From an uncultured Formosa sp. (lineage in GTDB: Bacteria; Bacteroidota; Bacteroidia; Flavobacteriales; Flavobacteriaceae), in the NCBI RefSeq assembly GCF_947500765.1, contig NZ_CANMTH010000015.1, forward strand, positions 1-64,000: DNA of 64,000 nucleotides, in the 5' to 3' direction. The notes under the pieces are model-generated. The model searched no databases. It saw only the letters and a list, made by a program, of their open reading frames with translations, and was not told the DNA's origin. Positions 61,385-64,000 of the stretch are shown in pieces. The position numbers and the translations under genes were made by a program. How positions within the stretch are numbered: position 1 is the first letter of the stretch; each line of letters opens with the position of its first letter.

Positions 61385-63610
61385 ATGGCATACAGCTCTC
61401 GAATTATTTACACAAAAACAGATGAAGCACCGGCTTTAGCTACTTATTCTTTTTTACCAATCGTTCAAGCTTTCTTAAGTCCTTCAGGAATCAATGTTGA
61501 AACTAGAGACATTTCTTTAGCGGGACGAATTATTGCTAACTTTTCAGATTTCTTAACTGAAGACCAACAATTACCTGATGCTTTAACAGAACTTGGAGAA
61601 TTAGCTAAAAACCCAGAAGCTAATATTATAAAATTACCAAATATTAGTGCTTCTCTTCCTCAACTTAAATCAGCTATTAAAGAATTACAAGGTGACGGAT
61701 ATAAATTACCTAATTATACAGACGAACCTAAAACTGATGCTGAAAAAGAAATCAAATCAAGATACGATAAGATAAAAGGTAGTGCTGTAAACCCTGTATT
61801 ACGTGAAGGAAACTCTGACCGTAGAGCACCTAAAGCTGTAAAAAATTACGCTAAAAAATATCCACACTCAATGGGAGCTTGGAATCCAGACTCTAAAACA
61901 CATGTTTCGACTATGAGTGAAGGAGATTTTTACAGTAATGAAAAATCTATAACTCTAGACCATGCTACATCTATAAGTATTCAGTTAGAAGATAAAAATG
62001 GAAAAACAACAGTATTAAAAGATAAATTAGATCTATTAGAAGGTGAAATTATCGATGGTACTGTAATGAGTAAAAAAGCACTTTTAAAGTTTTTAGAGGC
62101 TCAAATTAAAGATGCTAAAGATAAAAACGTATTATTCTCTCTACACATGAAAGCAACTATGATGAAGGTTTCAGACCCTATCATTTTTGGTCATGCTGTA
62201 CGTGTATTCTTTAAAAATGTTTTTGATAAACACGCTGAAACTTTAGACAGTATTGGTGTTGACGTTAATAATGGGTTTGGAAACTTATTAAGTTCTATTG
62301 AAGCTTTACAAGAAGATAAACGTAATGAAATTCTTGCAGATATAGACGAAGCCTTCAAAAACGGACCTTCAGTAGCCATGGTAGATTCAGATAAAGGAAT
62401 CACTAATTTACATGTACCTAGCGATGTTATTATCGATGCTTCTATGCCAGCAATGATTCGTACTTCTGGACAAATGTGGAATGCCGCAGGGAAACAAGAA
62501 GACACTAAAGCTGTAATTCCAGATAGTAGTTATGCGAGTATTTACGAAGCAACTATTAATTTCTGTAAAGAACATGGAGCTTTCGATCCGACAACAATGG
62601 GAACTGTTCCTAACGTTGGTCTAATGGCTCAAAAAGCTGAAGAATATGGTTCTCATGACAAAACTTTTGAAATAGCTACAGATGGTATTGTTCGTGTAAT
62701 TGATGCGAACAATAACGTATTAATTGAACATACTGTTGAAGCTGGTGATATTTGGAGAATGTGTCAAGCTAAAGATGCTCCTATTCAAGACTGGATTAAA
62801 TTAGCTGTAAGCAGAGCAAAAGCTACAAACATACCTACTGTATTTTGGTTAGACAAAAACAGAGCGCATGATGCTGAATTAATTAAAAAAGTAGAAAAAT
62901 ATTTACCAAATCATAATACATCTGGATTAGATATTCAAATTTTATCTCCAGAAGAAGCAACTTATTTTACATTAGCTCGTATTAAAAAAGGAGAAGATGC
63001 TATTTCTGTTACAGGAAATGTATTGCGTGATTACTTAACAGATTTATTCCCTATTTTAGAATTAGGAACAAGTGCTAAAATGTTATCTATCGTTCCTTTA
63101 ATGAATGGTGGCGGATTATTCGAAACTGGTGCTGGTGGATCTGCTCCAAAACATGTACAACAATTCTTAGAAGAAAATCATTTACGTTGGGATTCTTTAG
63201 GTGAATTTTTAGCATTGGCTGTTTCTTTAGAGTATATGTCTGAAAAAACTAAAAATGATAAGGCATTAATTTTAGCAGACGCTTTAGATGAAGCTACTGG
63301 AAAATTATTAGATAACGGAAAATCACCTTCTCGTAAAGTTAAAGAATTAGATAACCGTGGAAGTCATTTTTATTTAGCTTTATATTGGGCAGAAGCTTTA
63401 GTTAATCAAACTAAAGATGCTACTTTAAAAGCTACTTTTACAAATGTTGCTAAGGCTTTATCTGAAAACGAAGATAAAATTATTGAAGAACTTAATACAA
63501 TTCAGGGAACACCTGTAAATCTTAAAGGCTACTATTTACCAAGTATTAAATTAATCACAGATGCTATGCGTCCTAGCGCAACTTTTAATTCTATATTAGA
63601 AACTATTTAA
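61385..63610 (+). CDS. icd: NADP-dependent isocitrate dehydrogenase, monomeric type
   Basis: A 741-residue monomeric (IDH-II) enzyme of the TCA cycle that oxidises isocitrate to 2-oxoglutarate and supplies NADPH. It is about 80-100 kDa in class and unrelated in length to the dimeric 400-residue form. Signatures are GVNVETRDISLAGRI-like N-terminal residues, NSDRRAPKAVKNYAKKYPH, MWNAAGKQEDTKAVIPDSSYA, PNVGLMAQKAEEYGSHDKTF and FETGAGGSAPKHVQQF. It stands alone with its own promoter box, a leader hairpin and a strong terminator. Confidence 0.98.
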   Translation: MAYSSRIIYTKTDEAPALATYSFLPIVQAFLSPSGINVETRDISLAGRIIANFSDFLTEDQQLPDALTELGELAKNPEANIIKLPNISASLPQLKSAIKELQGDGYKLPNYTDEPKTDAEKEIKSRYDKIKGSAVNPVLREGNSDRRAPKAVKNYAKKYPHSMGAWNPDSKTHVSTMSEGDFYSNEKSITLDHATSISIQLEDKNGKTTVLKDKLDLLEGEIIDGTVMSKKALLKFLEAQIKDAKDKNVLFSLHMKATMMKVSDPIIFGHAVRVFFKNVFDKHAETLDSIGVDVNNGFGNLLSSIEALQEDKRNEILADIDEAFKNGPSVAMVDSDKGITNLHVPSDVIIDASMPAMIRTSGQMWNAAGKQEDTKAVIPDSSYASIYEATINFCKEHGAFDPTTMGTVPNVGLMAQKAEEYGSHDKTFEIATDGIVRVIDANNNVLIEHTVEAGDIWRMCQAKDAPIQDWIKLAVSRAKATNIPTVFWLDKNRAHDAELIKKVEKYLPNHNTSGLDIQILSPEEATYFTLARIKKGEDAISVTGNVLRDYLTDLFPILELGTSAKMLSIVPLMNGGGLFETGAGGSAPKHVQQFLEENHLRWDSLGEFLALAVSLEYMSEKTKNDKALILADALDEATGKLLDNGKSPSRKVKELDNRGSHFYLALYWAEALVNQTKDATLKATFTNVAKALSENEDKIIEELNTIQGTPVNLKGYYLPSIKLITDAMRPSATFNSILETI

Positions 63611-63647
63611 GTAGTAATTACTTATACATCTTATTAATACATTATCA

Positions 63648-63680
63648 AAAAAGATCCCTAATTAGGGATCTTTTTCTTTT
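63648..63680 (+). terminator. Rho-independent terminator of icd
   Basis: A perfect 14-bp palindrome arm pair AAAAAGATCCCTAA/TTAGGGATCTTTTT (63648-63661 and 63662-63675), then more T. Confidence 0.9.
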
Positions 63681-63712
63681 TAATTAATTAGCATTCATTT
63701 TTTTTAAATTTT

Positions 63713-63720
63713 TATCTTTG
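63713..63720 (+). promoter_or_regulatory. murQ -7 box (TATCTTTG)
   Basis: An exact TAnnTTTG ending 4 bp before the murQ ATG, predicting a leaderless mRNA. Confidence 0.45.
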
Positions 63721-63724
63721 TGTC

Positions 63725-64000
63725 ATGACTTTTATTAAAACAACCGAAGCAAATTCTAAATATAATAATTTAGAAAAAATGACTCTTTCAGATTTATTAA
63801 TCAACATTAATAATGAAGATAAAACAGTACCTTTTGCTATTGAAGAAGCTTTACCTCAAATAGAATTAGTTATCAAGCAAGCCATCTTAAAATTAAAAAT
63901 GGGAGGCCGTATTTTCTATATTGGAGCTGGTACTAGCGGACGATTAGGTGTGCTTGATGCGTCAGAATGTCCTCCAACTTTTGGAGTAAATTCTAATGTT
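63725..64000 (+). CDS. murQ: N-acetylmuramic acid 6-phosphate etherase (partial)
   Basis: The first 92 codons are present and the gene continues past the right edge. The reading frame begins MTFIKTTEANSKYNNLEKM and reaches the SIS-domain signature IGAGTSGRLGVLDASECPP, characteristic of MurQ. It cleaves the lactyl ether of MurNAc 6-phosphate to recycle peptidoglycan. The ATG lies 4 bp after a TATCTTTG box. It complements the cell-wall genes at 52-55 kb. Confidence 0.93.
   Translation, partial: MTFIKTTEANSKYNNLEKMTLSDLLININNEDKTVPFAIEEALPQIELVIKQAILKLKMGGRIFYIGAGTSGRLGVLDASECPPTFGVNSNV

Noticed and set aside
1..64000. CRISPR arrays, insertion sequences, prophage, rRNA or tRNA genes
   Set aside because: No regularly spaced repeats, transposase or integrase genes, or recognisable tRNA or rRNA sequence were seen while reading both strands.

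Overview
The window is chromosomal DNA of a member of the Bacteroidota, almost certainly family Flavobacteriaceae. The evidence is low GC, no Shine-Dalgarno sequences before start codons, recurrent TAnnTTTG promoter boxes of the Bacteroidota type, and family-specific neighbourhoods: gyrA with a TPR protein, bamD-rpoZ-coaBC-porD-recN, YbbR with coaE, a PorD-type type IX secretion protein, and monomeric isocitrate dehydrogenase. The genus cannot be resolved from sequence reading alone. No prophage, insertion sequence, CRISPR array, rRNA or tRNA gene was seen. It is a dense housekeeping region with short operons and clear intrinsic terminators.

Layout. 1-1300: the acidic end of a truncated gene, its terminator and a 1.1 kb gene-free AT-rich stretch. 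1.3-5.2 kb: gyrA and a secreted TPR protein. 5.4-12.4 kb: a proteostasis and redox block (clpC, a thioredoxin-like lipoprotein, ytxJ, clpB). 12.6-16.6 kb: a small outer-membrane protein, smpB, an M61 lipoprotein peptidase, an NTF2-like protein and pcm. 16.7-26.5 kb: a forward run of Gfo/Idh oxidoreductase, 3-hydroxyacyl-CoA dehydrogenase, YggS, an exonuclease-GIY-YIG fusion nuclease, a DUF3857 protein, a voltage-gated channel with a zinc ribbon, miaA and an AspT/YidE-type transporter. 26.5-39.2 kb, reverse strand: a two-component system, coaE-YbbR-glycosyltransferase, fabI, then recN-porD-coaBC-rpoZ-bamD and dapA-DUF6913. 39.2-42.6 kb: a 5'-nucleotidase split over two genes and two YhhN-like membrane proteins. 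42.7-49.3 kb: the ligA-LOG-prmC-GNAT operon (reverse), ribD-HAD-YigZ (forward) and a thioesterase. 49.5-52.1 kb: dnaA, a low-molecular-weight phosphatase and an RsmI-like methyltransferase. 52.1-55.4 kb, reverse: cell-wall genes (lysozyme-like, mltG, GNAT, dapF). 55.5-64 kb, forward: HtrA protease, extended GAPDH, a coiled-coil membrane protein, trmD, rplS, monomeric icd and the start of murQ.

Genes that work together include clpC/clpB with the thiol proteins (stress), bamD/porD (envelope and secretion), dapA/dapF/mltG/murQ (peptidoglycan), coaBC/coaE (coenzyme A), smpB/rplS/trmD/miaA/prmC (translation), and dnaA/gyrA/ligA/recN (DNA).

No plainly novel multi-gene system is visible. The best leads are an orphan terminator-like hairpin between rplS and icd that suggests a small RNA, a structured rplS leader, a fused nuclease that keeps a UvrC-like cysteine set and appears to start at a non-canonical codon, a potassium-type channel with a zinc ribbon, a degenerate transglutaminase domain, a YhhN-like gene pair, and promoter boxes so close to start codons that leaderless mRNAs are likely.
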